Part shown: one piece after another, positions 11,938 through 23,805 of the stretch
Layout of the letters: each line of letters starts with the position of its first letter
How positions within the stretch are numbered: the first letter of the stretch is position 1
Assembly (NCBI RefSeq): GCF_048569485.1
Contig: NC_134354.1
Location: forward strand, 445,390,779-445,454,778
DNA length: 64,000 nucleotides
Direction: 5' to 3'
Source: Anomaloglossus baeobatrachus
Lineage: Eukaryota > Chordata > Amphibia > Anura > Aromobatidae
Translations under genes and position numbers: made by a program
The notes under the pieces: generated by a model
Told to the model about the DNA's origin: nothing
What the model saw: only the letters and a program-made list of their open reading frames with translations
The model's database searches: none

Positions 11938-12521
11938 GTAGATAGAAGAGCGACCAAGATTATTAGAGGAATGGGTGGGCTGCAGTACCAAGACAGGTTA
12001 TTAAACTTGGGGTTAGTTAGTTAGGAAAAACAAAGGCTTAGGGGGATCTAATCACAATGTATAAATATATGAGGGGACAGTACAGAGACCTTTCCAAAGA
12101 TCTCTTTACACCTAGGCCTGCGACTGGAACACGGGGGCATCCGCTACGTCTTGAGGAAAGAATGTTTAATCATAATCACAGATGAGGACTCTTTACTGTA
12201 CGAGCAGTGAGACTATGGAGCTCTCTGCCGTATGATGTTGTATTGAGGGATTCACAAGTAAAATTTAAGCAGAGCCTGATCGCATTAATTGAAAAATATA
12301 ATATTACCAGTTATGTATATTGGATTTTATGACAGGGTGTTGATCCAGGGAACTAGTCTGATTGCCGTATGTGGAGTCAGGAAGGAATTTTTTTCCCCAT
12401 TGGAGCTTATTTGACACATTGGGGTTTTTTTGCCTTCCTCTGGATCAACATGTTAGGCTACGGGTTGAACTAGATGGACTTAGAGTCTCCCTTCAACCTT
12501 AAAAACTATGAAACTATGAAA
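11938..12521 (+). mobile_element. Second CR1-group LINE 3' end with (ACTATGAA)n tail
   Basis: Begins GTAGATAGAAGAGCGACCAA, homologous to the C-terminal coding region of the preceding fragment (RRATKIIRGMGGLQY). It runs through the VRLWSSLP block, with an in-frame TGA near 12184, into a 3' UTR containing GAACTAGATGGACTTAGAG. It ends in ACTATGAA-type 8-bp repeats, as CR1-group elements do. Satellite sequence resumes directly after it. Two 3' ends fused in one orientation suggest either template switching or insertion of one LINE in another. Confidence 0.82.
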
Positions 12522-14810
12522 CTGATCTGATCTCCCTTTTCTCTGCTACTTGTGCTAATATCTGGTATGTTAACTCATCCACTCTACTTTCCCATGAACT
12601 GAACTGTTCTCCTTTTTCTCTGCTACTTGTACTAATATCTGGTATGTTAAATCATGCACCCTACTTTCCCAATATATCTGACCTGTTCTCTCTTTGCTTC
12701 AATATCTCCCTGGCATGTTTCAGCATCTCACTGTGACCTCTACCCCCCCTTGTTCCCCACCTTCCTTTTATGACCTTTGTTTACTCTTCCTATGTGATGC
12801 TGCATCTGGTTTCTTTGATGAAGTGACCAAGAGATTTTTGTTGCACCCCACCCCTTCACAGCTGATTGCACTTGTATATGTATATATTGGGATAACTAAA
12901 AGTCTGCAGAAGACTTTCTGTCTGCACCAAGATAAGTATGCACCATATAAGTATGATGCATTGAATTAGGCCAGAATTATCATTATGATGAACTTGGTCA
13001 TCTATCATCACTTCTCTGCCATCATCTAATCATCATGTCTATCATCCCACAGGTATGTTAAATCATTCACCCTACTTTCCCATGAACTGAACTGATCTCC
13101 CTTTTCTCTGCTACTTGTGCTAATATCTGGTATGTTAACTCATCCACCCTACTTTCCCATGAACTGAACTGATCTCCTTTTTCTCTGCTACTTGTACTAA
13201 TATCTGGTATGTTAAATCATGCACCCTACTTTCCCAATATATCTGACCTGTTCTCTCTTTGCTTCAATATCTCCCTGGCATGTTCCAGCATCTCACTGTG
13301 ACCTCTACCCCCCCTGTTCCCCACCTTCCTTTTATGACCTTTGTTTACTCTTCCTATGTGATGCTGCATCTGGTTTCTTTGATGAAGTGACCAAGAGATT
13401 TTTGTTGCACCCCACCCCTTCACAGCTGATTGCACTTGTATATGTATATATTGGGACAACTAAAAGTCTGCAGAAGACTTTCTGTCTGCACCAAGATAAG
13501 TATGCACCATATAAGTATGATGCATTGAATTAGGCCAGAATTATCATTATGATGCACTTGGTCATCTATCATCACTTCTCTGCCATCATCTGATCATCAT
13601 GTCTATCATCCCACAGGTATGTTAAATCATTCACCCTACTTTCCCATGAACTGAACTGATCTCCTTTTTCTCTGCTACTTGTACCAATATCTGGTATGTT
13701 AAATCATGCACCCTACTTTCCCAATATATTTGACCTGTTCTCTCTTTGCTTCAATATCTCCCTGGCATGTTCCAGCATCTCCCTGTGACCTCTACCCCCC
13801 CTGTTCCCCACCTTCCTTTTATGACCTTTGTTTACTCTTCCTATTTGATGCTGCATCTGGTTTCATTGATGAAGTGACCAAGAGATTTTTCCTGCACCCC
13901 ACCCCTTCACAGCTGATTGCACTTGTATATGTATATATTGGGACAACTAAAAGTCTGCAGAAGACTTTCTGTCTGCACCAAGATAAGTATGCACCATATA
14001 AGTATGATACATTGAATTAGACCAGAATTATCGTTATGATGCACTTGGTCATCTATCATCACTTCTCTGCCATCATCTAATCATCATGTCTATCATTCCA
14101 CAGGTATGTTAAATCATTCACCCTACTTTCCCATGAACTGAACTGATCTCCCTTTTCTCTGCTACTTGTGCTAATATCTGGTATGTTAACTCATCCACCC
14201 TACTTTCCCATGAACTGATCTGATCTCCTTTTTCTCTGCTACTTGTACTAATATCTGGTATGTTAAATCATGCACCCTACTTTCCCAATATATCTGACCT
14301 GTTCTCTCTTTGCTTTAATATCTCCCTGGCATGTTCCAGCATCTCACTGTAACCTCTACCCCCCCTGTTCCCCACCTTCCTTTTATGACCTTTGTTTACT
14401 CTTCCTATGTGATGCTGCATCTGGTTTCTTTGATGAAGTGACCAAGAGATTTTTGCTGCACCCCACCCCTTCACAGCTGATTGCACTTGTATATGTATAT
14501 ATTGGGACAACTAAAAGTCTGCAGAAGACTTTCTGTCTGCACCAAGATAAGTATGCACCATATAAGTATAATGCATTGAATTAGACCAGAATTAGGCCGG
14601 AAGTGACTGGAAGGTAACTGGATATATAGATTCTGTAAACAATGTTTGTGTTTTTCTTCACTTTCACCCCTATACTACTTCACTTTCTACTGCCCCCACT
14701 TTCTACTTCCCTCCATCCTCCCCACCCATCTCACCTTCCCCTCAGATATTTTCCCCAGACAGACATGACCATCTCATGGCCTCTCCTGCCCCCACCTACT
14801 AACACTCTCA

Positions 14811-17800
14811 TTGCTTTTCCTCACTGCTGGAGATATCTCTCCTAATCCTAGTCCTCCTCACCACATCCTTATTGTCACTTCAAACCCTCATCCGCAACCT
14901 ATCACAAATTTTCGCAACCTCTCTAACCTCATAGCCATCCACCCGGCCCCCGCTCTCACAGTCCCACTAACAGGAGCTCCAAGGAATGCTCGCTCTGTCT
15001 GCAACAAACTTTCCTACATTCATGATCTTTTCATCACTAATAAATTTTCCTTCCTCGCCATCACAGAAACCTGGCTCACCCCCTCTGACACTGCCTCTCC
15101 TGCAGTATTTCTTTATGGCGGTCTCCAACTCTCTCACACCCCCCGCCCCAGTAACAAACATGGTGGAGGAGTTGGCTTGCTTCTTGTAACAGTGTGTCCC
15201 TCCCCTGCCTTTGCTCAGTCTGTCTCTCCTTGACTGTCCTGTATGTACTACTGGTGTGGGATTGTTTGTTCTTCTCCGCATGGGACTTCTCCAATCCACA
15301 ACTTGGTAAACAAGAAAGAGCCAGGACTGCTAAAGTCTATTCATGTATCAAGTGTCCAGGCGGAGTTGGACTCTTCTGCCACCTAAGGGGCTGATCCCAT
15401 TAGACAAGAACAATGAGACCCAAGTTAGTTCAGTTAGTTGGATCTCGGCTGGCGAAGGACTAGGATCTATTGCTGAGGCTGGATCCTAGAGCCTGTGTAT
15501 GGATTGTCACAGACTGCAGATCAGTGGCCACGTGGGATTGCGTTTTGTTGTTCACCCTGTTAGACTCAAGGAACTCATATAAGGACCATTGCCATATTTT
15601 CCCTGGCGTTGGAATACTGGGAGGCACCCCTGGATCTTTTGTTTTGTTGTGGACTCCTTGCAGACTTTAAGGATTTATATTTGTTTGGTGATTTATCTTT
15701 GTGGTTCCAATAAAGCCTTTTGGATTGTTCCTTGGCCTGGCGTCCCTTACTGCTCTGCCGCATACCCCGTCACACTCCTGTCAAACCAATGCTCCTTTAC
15801 ACCAATTCCACTACCACCCTCTGTTAATCTCTCCTCTTTTGAGGTGCACTCTGTCTGCATCTACTCACCCTCCAACCTTCAACTGGCTGTCATTTACCGC
15901 CCAGGGCCAGCCACTTCCTTTTTTGATCATTTCACCACCTGGCTACTACATTTCCTTTCCACCGACATCCCCACCATCATTATGGATGACTTCAACATCC
16001 CCATTGACACTTCCCACTCATCTGTCTCCAAACTTCTAATACCCACTTCCTCCTTCGGCCTCACCCAATGGTCTTCTGCAGCTACTCACAAAGATGGCCA
16101 CACGCTGGACCTCATCTTCACTCGCCTCTGTTCCCTATCTAACCTCTCTAACTCATCTCTCCCCCTGTCTGATCAAAACCTACTCATATTCTCTTCCCTC
16201 TCTTCTCCAAGTACGCAACCCCCTCTCCACAAACTTTCACACCCTCACAGAAATATCAAACACCTTGACTTACACGCACTTTCTCAGTCCCTCTCCCTCT
16301 CACAAACATTGCTTTTTTCATGATGCAGATGCTGCTGCAACTTTTTACAACACTACAATCTCTGCAGCTCTCGAATCAGCTGCCCCATCACACACACCAA
16401 AACCCACACAATCAACAGGCAACCCTGGCACACTAGTCAGACTAAAGAACTGAGACGGGCTTCCAGAATTGCTGAGCGCAGATGGAAGAGGTCTCATTCC
16501 ACTGAACTCTTCATTGCATATAAAGAGTCCCTCACCATTTTCAAGTCCACACTCACTGCTGCAAAACACACCTACTTCTCATCCCTCATATCCTCTCTCT
16601 CTCACAAACCCTAAACAGCTATTGAACACTTTCAATTCTCTCCTCCATCCTCCAGCACCACCTCCCTCTCCTCTCATCTCAGCTGAAGACTTTGCCTCTT
16701 TCTTCAAGCAGAAGATTGACAACATCAGAACAAGCTTTGGCCCACAATCACCACAGCCCCTCATCATAGCTACTCAGCCCTCTTCCTCCAAATCCAGCTT
16801 CTCCACCATGACAGAAGACAATCTTTTCACTCTACTCTCAAGATCACATCTAACCACCTGTGCACTTGACCCACACCCATCGCACCTCATCCCCAACATC
16901 ACCGCAGTCCTCATCCCAGCCCTAACCCATCTCTTCAACCTATCACTAACAAGTGGTGTATTCCCTTCATGCTTTAAACATGCCTCCATTACACCCATCC
17001 TCAAAAAGCCCTCCCTTGACCCATCCTCTGTGTCAAACTATCGCCCTATATCCCTTCTCCCCTCAAAACTACTAGAACAGCATGTCCATCTTGAATTGTC
17101 CTCATACCTCTCCTCCTGCTCCCTCTTTGACCAGCTTTAATCTGGCTTCCGACCGCATCATTCTACTGAAACTGCCCTAACCAAAATCACCAATGACCTA
17201 CTAACCACCAAAGCCAAGCGACACTACTCTATCCTCCTCCTCCTGGTCCTGTCCTCTTCCTTCAACACAGTAGACCACTCCATCCTACTACAGATTCTCT
17301 CATCTCTGGGCATCACAGACTTGGTCCTATCTTGGATCTCCTCATACCTAACCGACCAAACTTTCAGCGTCTCCCATTCTCACACAACTTCCTCATCTCG
17401 CCCCCTATCTGTCGGTGTCCCCCAAGGTTCAGTTCTTGGACCCCTGCTGTTCTCCATCTACACCTTTGGCCTGGGACAGCTCATAGAGTCCCACGGCTTT
17501 CAGTATTATCTCTATGCCGATGACACACAGATCTATCTCTCTGGACCTGACATTACCTCTCTACTAACCAAAATTCCATAATGTCTGTCTACTATTTCAT
17601 CCTTCTTCTCTGCCCGATTCCTAAAGCTTAACATTGACAAAACAGAATTCATTTTCTTTCCTCCTCCTCACTCAACTCCTCCAACAAGCCATTCCATCAA
17701 ACTTGATGGTTCCTCACTCTCCCCAGTCTCACAAGTTCATTGCCTTGGACTAACCCTCAACTCTGCTCTATCCTTCAAGCCACACATCCAAGCCCTCTTC

Positions 17801-18354
17801 ACCTCATGCAGACTACAACTCAAAAATATTTCCCGGATCTGTGCTTTCCTTAACCAAGATCAGCAAAAACATTAGTGCATGCCCTCATCATCTCCCGCCT
17901 CGACTACTGCAACCTCCTGCTCTCTGGCCTCCCTTCCAACACTCTTGCACCCCTCCAATCTATCCTAAACTCTGCGGCCCGCTTAATCCACCTCTCCTCT
18001 CGCTATTCCCCAGCCTCGCCACTCTGCCAATCCCTTCACTGGCTTCCCATCGCCCAACGACTCCAGTTCAAAACATTAACCATGCCATACAAAGCCATCC
18101 ACAACCTGTCTCCTCCTTACATCTGTGACCTAGTCTCCCGGTACCTACCTGCATGCAACCTCAGATCCTCACAAGAGCTCCTTCTCTACTCCTCTCTTAT
18201 CTCCTCTTCCCACAATCACGTACAAGATTTCTCCCGTACCTCCCCTATACTCTGGAATGTTCTACCTCAGCATATCAGACTCTCCCCTACCGTGGAAAGC
18301 GTCAAGAGGAACCTGAAGACCCATCTCTTCCAACAAGCCTACAACCTACAATAA
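14811..18354 (+). pseudogene. L2-type ORF2 (endonuclease-RT), broken
   Basis: Recognisable blocks are ARSVCNKLSYIHDLF and LAITETWLTP of the endonuclease, VIYRPGP and IIMDDFNIP after the LTR insertion, and the RT motifs. The frame is broken by a TAA at 17138 (SLFDQL-stop-SGF), where relatives have glutamine, and by a TAA at 17579 after YADDTQ. There are also frame changes around 16320-16470 and 17590-17875. In RT motif A the catalytic Asp position reads Val ([16 protein letters not shown] at about 17236-17283). This copy is therefore long dead. Confidence 0.85.
15185..15774 (+). mobile_element. Solo LTR inside the L2 endonuclease
   Basis: A 590-bp block starts TGTAAC and ends GTCACA. It is flanked by CTTCT (15180-15184) and CTCCT (15775-15779), a 5-bp target duplication with one mismatch. 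Removing it restores the endonuclease reading ..GLLLSNQCSF... An AATAAA lies at 15709-15714. No internal region or partner LTR is present, so it is a solo LTR of a retroviral or gypsy-like fossil of unrecognised family. The mismatch in the duplication suggests it is not recent. Confidence 0.78.
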
Positions 18355-18661
18355 CCTTCAGTCCAGTACACCACTGCACAACCAGTTCTGTCCTCATCTA
18401 TTATACCATCACCCATTCCCTGTAGACTGTGAGTAGGGCCGGATTAAGGTTGGTGGGGGCCCCTGGGTAGAAAATCTGATGGGGGCCCCATAACGTTAAC
18501 ATTTTTAGCCATAACAGTAGAGCGCGAACCGTAGCATTTAAATATAAATCCAATGAACATTTATCTTATCCTGTTCTGCCACATTCAGATTTACAGTACT
18601 ACAATACAGATACAGTCCAGGATAACTCACATCCGTCACTTATACACAGATAGTAGAGTTA

Positions 18662-19025
18662 GGCTATGTACGCACGTTGCGTTTGTCTCTGCAGAAATTT
18701 CTGCAGCAATTTGAACAGCACATGTGCGCTTCAAATCGCTACAGAAAGAGTCCGCAATGAAAAGCCAATTTCATGCGCTCTGAGTGCAGCCCCTCCCATA
18801 GACAGAGCAGGGGCTGCATCCAAAGCACATGAAAGAAGTGACATGTCACTTCTTAGAACGCAGCGCTTCAGGCAGCAGCCGAATCGCTGCGCTCTAATAC
18901 ACCACGTGCGCACGGCTCCTGCATAATCTTCATAGATTGTGCTGGGGACGCAGGATGCATGCAGTTACGCTGCGGTGCAGATCGCAGCGTAACTGCATGC
19001 AAATACGCAACGTGCGTACAGAACC
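18662..19025. mobile_element. TTA-flanked MITE (PIF/Harbinger-type)
   Basis: 364 bp with inverted ends GGCTATGTACGCACGTTGCGT and GGTTCTGTACGCACGTTGCGT (right end, complement). It is flanked by TTA at 18659-18661 and 19026-19028. Internal palindromic segments contain GCAGCGATTTGA-like motifs. No coding capacity. Confidence 0.82.
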
Positions 19026-19161
19026 TTACTCACATATTTTTTATTGATCCCAATGTTAAAGCAGCCCGGGCCGGCTCCAGGTCTTTGTGGCCTCCGGGTG
19101 AAAGAGTCTCAGTGGACCCCATCCACACACAGACACGCACACACACATACAGGCATACGTA

Positions 19162-20812
19162 CAGTTAGGTCAAGAAATATTTGGACAGTGACACAATTTT
19201 TGCGAGTTGGGCTCTGCATGCCACCACATTGGATTTGAAATGAAACCTCTACAACAGAATTCAAGTGCAGATTGTAACTTTTAATTTGAAGGTTTGAACA
19301 AAAATATCTGATAGAAATTGTAGGAATTGTACACATTTCTTTACAAACACTCCACATTTTAGGAGGTCAAAAGTAATTGGACAAATAAACCAAACCCAAA
19401 CAAAATATTTTTATTTTCAATATTTTGTTGCGAATCCTTTGGAGGCAATCACTGCCTTAAGTCTGGAACCCATGGACATCACCAAACGCTGTGTTTCCTC
19501 CTTCTTAATGCTTTGCCAGGCCTTTACAGCCGCAGCCTTCAGGTCTTGCTTGTTTGTGGGTCTTTCCGTCTTAAGTCTGGATTTGAGCAAGTGAAATGCA
19601 TGCTCAATTGGGTTAAGATCTGGTGATTGACTTGGCCATTGCAGAATGTTCCACTTTTTTGCACTCAAGAACTCCTGGGTAGCTTTGGCTGTATGCTTGG
19701 GGTCATTGTCCATCTGTACTATGAAGCGCCGTCCGATCAACGTTGCGGCATTTGGCTGAATCTGGGCTGAAAGTATATCCCGGTACACTTCAGAATTCAT
19801 CTGGCTACTCTTGTCTGCTGTTATGTCATCAATAAACACAAGTGACCCAGTGCCATTGAAAGCCATGCATGTCCATGCCATCACGTTGCCTCCACCATGT
19901 TTTACAGAGGATGTGGTGTGCCTTGGATCATGTGCCGTTCCCTTTCTTCTCCAAACTTTTTTCTTCCCATCATTCTGGTACAGATTGATCTTTGTCTCAT
20001 CTGTCCATAGAATACTTTTCCAGAACTGAGCTGGATCATGAGGTGTTTTTCAGCAAATTTAACTCTGGCCTGTCTATTTTTGGAATTGATGAATGGTTTG
20101 CATCTAGATGTGAACCCTTTGTATTTACTTTCATGGAGTCTTCTCTTTACTGTTGACTTAGAAACAGATACACCTACTTCACTGAGAGTGTTCTGGACTT
20201 CAGTTGATGTTGTGAACGGGTTCTTCTTCACCAAAGAAAGTATGCGGCGATCATCCACCACTGTTGTCATCCGTGGACGCCCAGGCCTTTTTGAGTTCCC
20301 AAGCTCACCAGTCAATTCCTTTTTTCTCAGAATGTACCCGACTGTTGATTTTGCTACTCCAAGCATGTCTGCTATCTCTCTGATGGATTTTTTCTTTTTT
20401 TTCAGCCTCAGGATGTTCTGCTTCACCTCAATTGAGAGTTCCTTAGACCGCATGTTGTCTGGTCACAGCAACAGCTTCCAAATGCAAAACCACACACCTG
20501 TAATCAACCCCAGACCTTTTAACTACTTCATTGATTACAGGTTAACGAGGGAGACGCCTTCAGAGTTAATTGCAGCCCTTAGAGTCCCTTGTCCAATTAC
20601 TTTTGGTCCCTTGAAAAAGAGGAGGCTATGCATTACAGAGCTATGATTCCTAAACCCTTTCTCCGATTTGGATGTGAAAACTCTCATATTGCAGCTGGGA
20701 GTGTGCACTTTCAGCCCATATTATATATATAATTGTATTTCTGAACATGTTTTTGTAAACAGCTAAAATAACAAAACTTGTGTCACTGTCCAAATATTTC
20801 TGGACCTAACTG
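19162..20812 (-). mobile_element. Tc1-like transposon, copy A
   Basis: 1651 bp with ends CAGTTAGGTC..AGAAATATTTGGACAGTGACACAA as terminal inverted repeats and the TA target duplicated at 19160-19161 and 20813-20814. It is the same family as 61190-62842, in opposite orientation. It lies inside the hAT element, so it is younger than that element. Confidence 0.95.
19417..20453 (-). pseudogene. Tc1-like transposase, copy A, one frameshift
   Basis: The N-terminal part (20453 downward) begins MRSKELSIEVKQNILRLKKK and has the paired helix-turn-helix regions (REIADMLGVAKSTV; GRPRMTT). A one-base deletion near 20034 (ATGATCCAG versus ATGAAGCCAG in copy C) shifts the frame. The C-terminal part carries [16 protein letters not shown] and WPSQSPDLNPIEHAF of the DD34E catalytic domain, ending at 19417. 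Apart from that one shift the 345-codon gene is complete. Confidence 0.92.
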
Positions 20813-20913
20813 TATATATACATATTTGAAGACAAATTCAGAAAAATACATATAAACAGACAAATATATGCACAGTCATATACACTGACATATATGCAGA
20901 CACAGACGCATTA

Positions 20914-21297
20914 GGGCTCGTGCGCACGTTGCGTAATTCCATGCATTTACACTGCGCATAGCACTGCAGTGTAAATGCATGCGTCCTGCGTCCCCAGCAC
21001 GATCTATGTAGATTGTGCATGACACGTGCGCACGTTGCTTTTATGAACGCAGCGATTTGGGTGCTAAAATGTTGACCCAAATCTGTGAGTTCATAAAATA
21101 AGCATGTCAATTATTCCGTGCGCTATAGATGCAGCTCCCGCTCTGTCTATGGTGGGGGCAGTAGCCAGAGCGCATGAAATCGGCATTTTTTGTAAAGAAA
21201 AATTGCATCCATTATGCAGTTTTTCTGCAGCGATTTGACGCGCACATGTGCTGTCAAATCGCTGCAGAATATTCAGCAGTTACATGCGCATGAGCCT
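20914..21297. mobile_element. Second TTA-flanked MITE, related to 18662-19025
   Basis: 384 bp starting GGGCTCGTGCGCACGTTGCG. The right end reads AGGCTCATGCGCATGTAAC on the complement. TTA duplications are at 20911-20913 and 21298-21300. Internal GTGCGCACGTTGC and GCAGCGATTTG motifs link it to the MITE 1.9 kb to its left. Confidence 0.78.
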
Positions 21298-21600
21298 TTA
21301 CAGGTATTAATATGGGGAAATCGCCAGCAGCCTCACTCACCTCTCCCGCTTGTTTCCGTCCAGCTCCTTTAGGACATGTGGCTGTGTTTCACGATGGCTG
21401 TCACTAACAGACATGACTGCACTGCTGTATATACATCACAGGAGGGGCTGGGGGCTACAATATATACATTACAGGAGGGGCAGGGGGCATAGACGTTACT
21501 GGAGTGGCAAACAGCTCTGGTGGTGTACTCATTACTGGGATAGGTGACATAGCGCTCTGGGGGACCCATATAGTTCTGGGGGGCTGCACAGACTGCTTCT

Positions 21601-21638
21601 TACACACACAGCTCTGCCACACACACACACACAGCTCT

Positions 21639-21673
<35 letters not shown>

Positions 21674-22210
21674 CTCTGACACACACACCCAGCTCTGACA
21701 CACACACAGCTCTGACACACACACACACAGCTCTGGCACACACACACACACAGCTCTGACACACACACACACAGCTCTGACACACACACACACACAGCTC
21801 TGACACACACACACAGCTCTGACACACACACATCTCTGACACACATACACACACAGCTCTGACACACATACACAGCTCTGACACACACAGCTCTGACACA
21901 CACAGCTCTGACACACACACACACAGCCCTGACACACACAGCTCTGACACACAGACACACACAGCTCTGACACACACACAGCTCTGACACACACACACAC
22001 ACACACAGCTCTGACACACACACAGCTCTTACACACACACATCTCTGACACACATACACACACACAGCTCTGACACACATACACAGCTCTGACACACACA
22101 GCTCTGACACACACAGCTCTGACACACACACACACACAGCTCTGACACACACAGCTCTGACACACACACACACACAGCTCTGACACACACACACACAGCT
22201 CTGACACACA
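21601..22210. repeat. CA-rich minisatellite, AGCTCTGAC-(AC)n units
   Basis: About 30 irregular units of AGCTCTGAC followed by variable (AC)n. Unit length changes with the dinucleotide run, between about 16 and 35 bp. Long open frames on the complement (Cys/Val repeats in all three frames) result from the repeat and are not genes. Confidence 0.95.
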
Positions 22211-22900
22211 CAATGCACCCACCCATCACCCCCCCCCCCCACACACACACACACAATGCACCCCCCTTTACCGCCTACACACACACACACACAATGCACC
22301 CCCCATCACCCCCTACACACACAATGCACCCCCCTTTACCCCTACACACACACACACACAAAATGCATCCCCCATCACCCCTACACACACACAATGCACC
22401 CCCCTTTACCTCTATACACACACACACACACACACACACAATGCACCCCCATCACCCCCTACACACACACACACACACAATGCAACCCCCATCACCCCCT
22501 ACACACACAATGCACCCATCACCCCCTACAAACACACACAAACAATGCACCCCCATCACCCCCTACACACACACACACTCAAATACAATGCACCCACCAT
22601 TCCTCCCTACACACACACAAATACAATGCACCCCCCATCACCCCCTACACACACACACACACACACACACAATGCACCCACCCATCACCCCCTACACACA
22701 CAAAATGCATCTCCCCATCACCCCCTACACACACAATGCATCCCCCCATCACCCCCCACACACACAATGCACCCCCTATCACCTCTACACACACACAATG
22801 CTACCCCTCCATTACCCCTCCCCCACACACAATGCAATGCAACCCTCATCACCCCCTACACACACAAATCACACTGCCCCATCCCTACACACTCCTGCCT
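22211..22900. repeat. Second CA-rich minisatellite, AATGCACCCCCATCACCCCCTAC units
   Basis: About 20 units of roughly 30-40 bp combining AATGCACCCCC, ATCACCCCCTAC and (AC)n. It directly follows the AGCTCTGAC block, so two different motifs have each expanded around a shared (AC)n core. Three overlapping open frames of Pro/His/Thr repeats are by-products. Confidence 0.93.
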
Positions 22901-23797
22901 CCCCCCCTCCCTCGGAATACAGTACTCCTCTTCTGCCTGCCACAAAGCTGTGTTCCACTTCCTTCACAGATGTTCCCCGTTATGTGTCCTCAGCCCCTCC
23001 CCACTCATCATCATTAATTAAACCTGTCTCTTCGGCTCCTTCATGGAGCGCTTACAATCTGATGTCCCGTGTGCCAGCGCCCGCAGCACTGTGATGACGT
23101 CAGCAAGGTGCTGATCTCATCACGTTGCTGCACGTCGGGGGCGGGGCCCAGTCCCGGCGCGCTGTTCAAATGTATTTACGTCTGAAAGATGCAAATATAT
23201 TTGAATAGGAAGAAGGACGAAGCTGCGAGCACCGGCTCCGGCTCCGCTGCGCTCCTCTGCATTGTGTGCATGCCGGACACACAGCACACAGCAGAGCCGG
23301 CACAGCACAGTGCTGCCTCCTGCTCCTGCTGCAGCTAGTGTGTTGGGCCTGCATGCACACACTGCAGAGGAGCGTGCCTGCACATACAGCGGCCCATTAC
23401 ACCGTGCCCCTGCTTCTAGGGGGGGGGCAGGTGCCACCCCGCCCCTCGCTGGGTACGCCCATGACAGCCGCAGCACATAGCAGGGAGCTCATTGGCACAC
23501 CTCTGACCCCGGAAGTGCAAGCACTGGTACTTCCGGGGTCATTCAGCATCCTGTGCCCGCAGTTTGTTTTTGCGTCTTAAAGACGCAGATACAAATAAAT
23601 GCCGGTGCACCACCCCACTCCTCCCCCCTCCGAAAACACAGCTGATTTATTAGACTGTCTTTACGGAGGGGGAGAGGGTGTGAAGAAAAAAAAAATGCTG
23701 ACAAGTATGGCCCTGGTGGTGGGGGCCCCCTTAGAAGCTCTTTTGGTCGGGGCCCCTGGGCTGGAGCCCCGCCTGCCCCGCCTATAATCCGGCCCTG
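22901..23797. other. GC-rich 3' portion of the hAT element
   Basis: No gene recognised. The part from 23086 to 23580 is rich in CpG and GGGGCGGGG-like sequence. It contains a short perfect-type hairpin, ACCCCGGAAGTGC...TACTTCCGGGGT, at about 23506-23540. The last 100 bp mirror the left end of the element (GGGGGCCCC, ATAATCCGGCCCTG). Confidence 0.6.
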
Positions 23798-23805
23798 ACT
23801 GTGAG

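Larger units (their letters stand above)
1..14593. repeat. Satellite array, 564/487-bp units built on 77-bp subunits
   Basis: A tandem array continues past the left edge of the window. Equivalent points recur at 1327, 1891, 8188, 8675, about 9239, 9800, 10364, 12655, 13219, 13706 and 14270. The period is 564 bp, with two 487-bp units (8188-8675 and 13219-13706). Each 564-bp unit holds three related 77-bp subunits beginning GGTATGTTAA, followed by about 330 bp of unique unit sequence. The short units lack exactly one subunit (564-487=77). Insertions interrupt the array at 201-1210, 2118-7843 and 10791-12521, and the right edge abuts an L2-type LINE. The 77-104 aa open frames on both strands recur with the unit and look like by-products. 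No gene is claimed here. Confidence 0.93.
14594..18425 (+). mobile_element. L2-type LINE, decayed
   Basis: Coding homology runs from an APE-type endonuclease (14811-15184, resuming at 15780) through reverse transcriptase (about 16980-17580) to a C-terminal region ending at 18354. RT motifs include SVSNYRPISLLP near 17025, [13 protein letters not shown] near 17413 and YADDTQIYL near 17512. The 3' tail, displaced by a hAT insertion, lies at 23806-23940 and has the L2-type TGTAAAGCGCCATGGAATAA sequence. A solo LTR also interrupts the endonuclease. The LINE starts exactly where the satellite array ends. Confidence 0.88.
18434..23797. mobile_element. Composite hAT element inserted in the L2 3' UTR
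   Basis: Ends are TAGGGCCGGATTA (left) and, on the complement, CAGGGCCGGATTA (right). The flanking 8-bp duplication ACTGTGAG (18426-18433 and 23798-23805) is typical of hAT. Both ends also share GGGGGCCCC-rich subterminal sequence. The L2 sequence continues precisely across the insertion. No hAT transposase was recognised inside. The 5364 bp is largely later insertions: MITEs at 18662-19025 and 20914-21297, a Tc1 copy at 19162-20812, and minisatellites at 21601-22900. Confidence 0.88.

Noticed and set aside
1327-14584. Recurring 104-aa frames (plus) and 77-aa frames (minus)
   Set aside because: They repeat with every satellite unit and show no selection-like pattern or known protein.
15589-16323. 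244-aa frame considered as an independent gene
   Set aside because: It spans the end of a solo LTR and the L2 endonuclease; only the L2 part has homology.
21455-23094. Cys/Val-rich and Pro/His/Thr-rich frames of 250-290 codons
   Set aside because: They are open in several frames at once because of (AC)n minisatellites; no domain is present.
23086-23600. GC-rich stretch considered as a CpG-island promoter
   Set aside because: It lies inside a hAT element and is not followed by a recognisable host exon.
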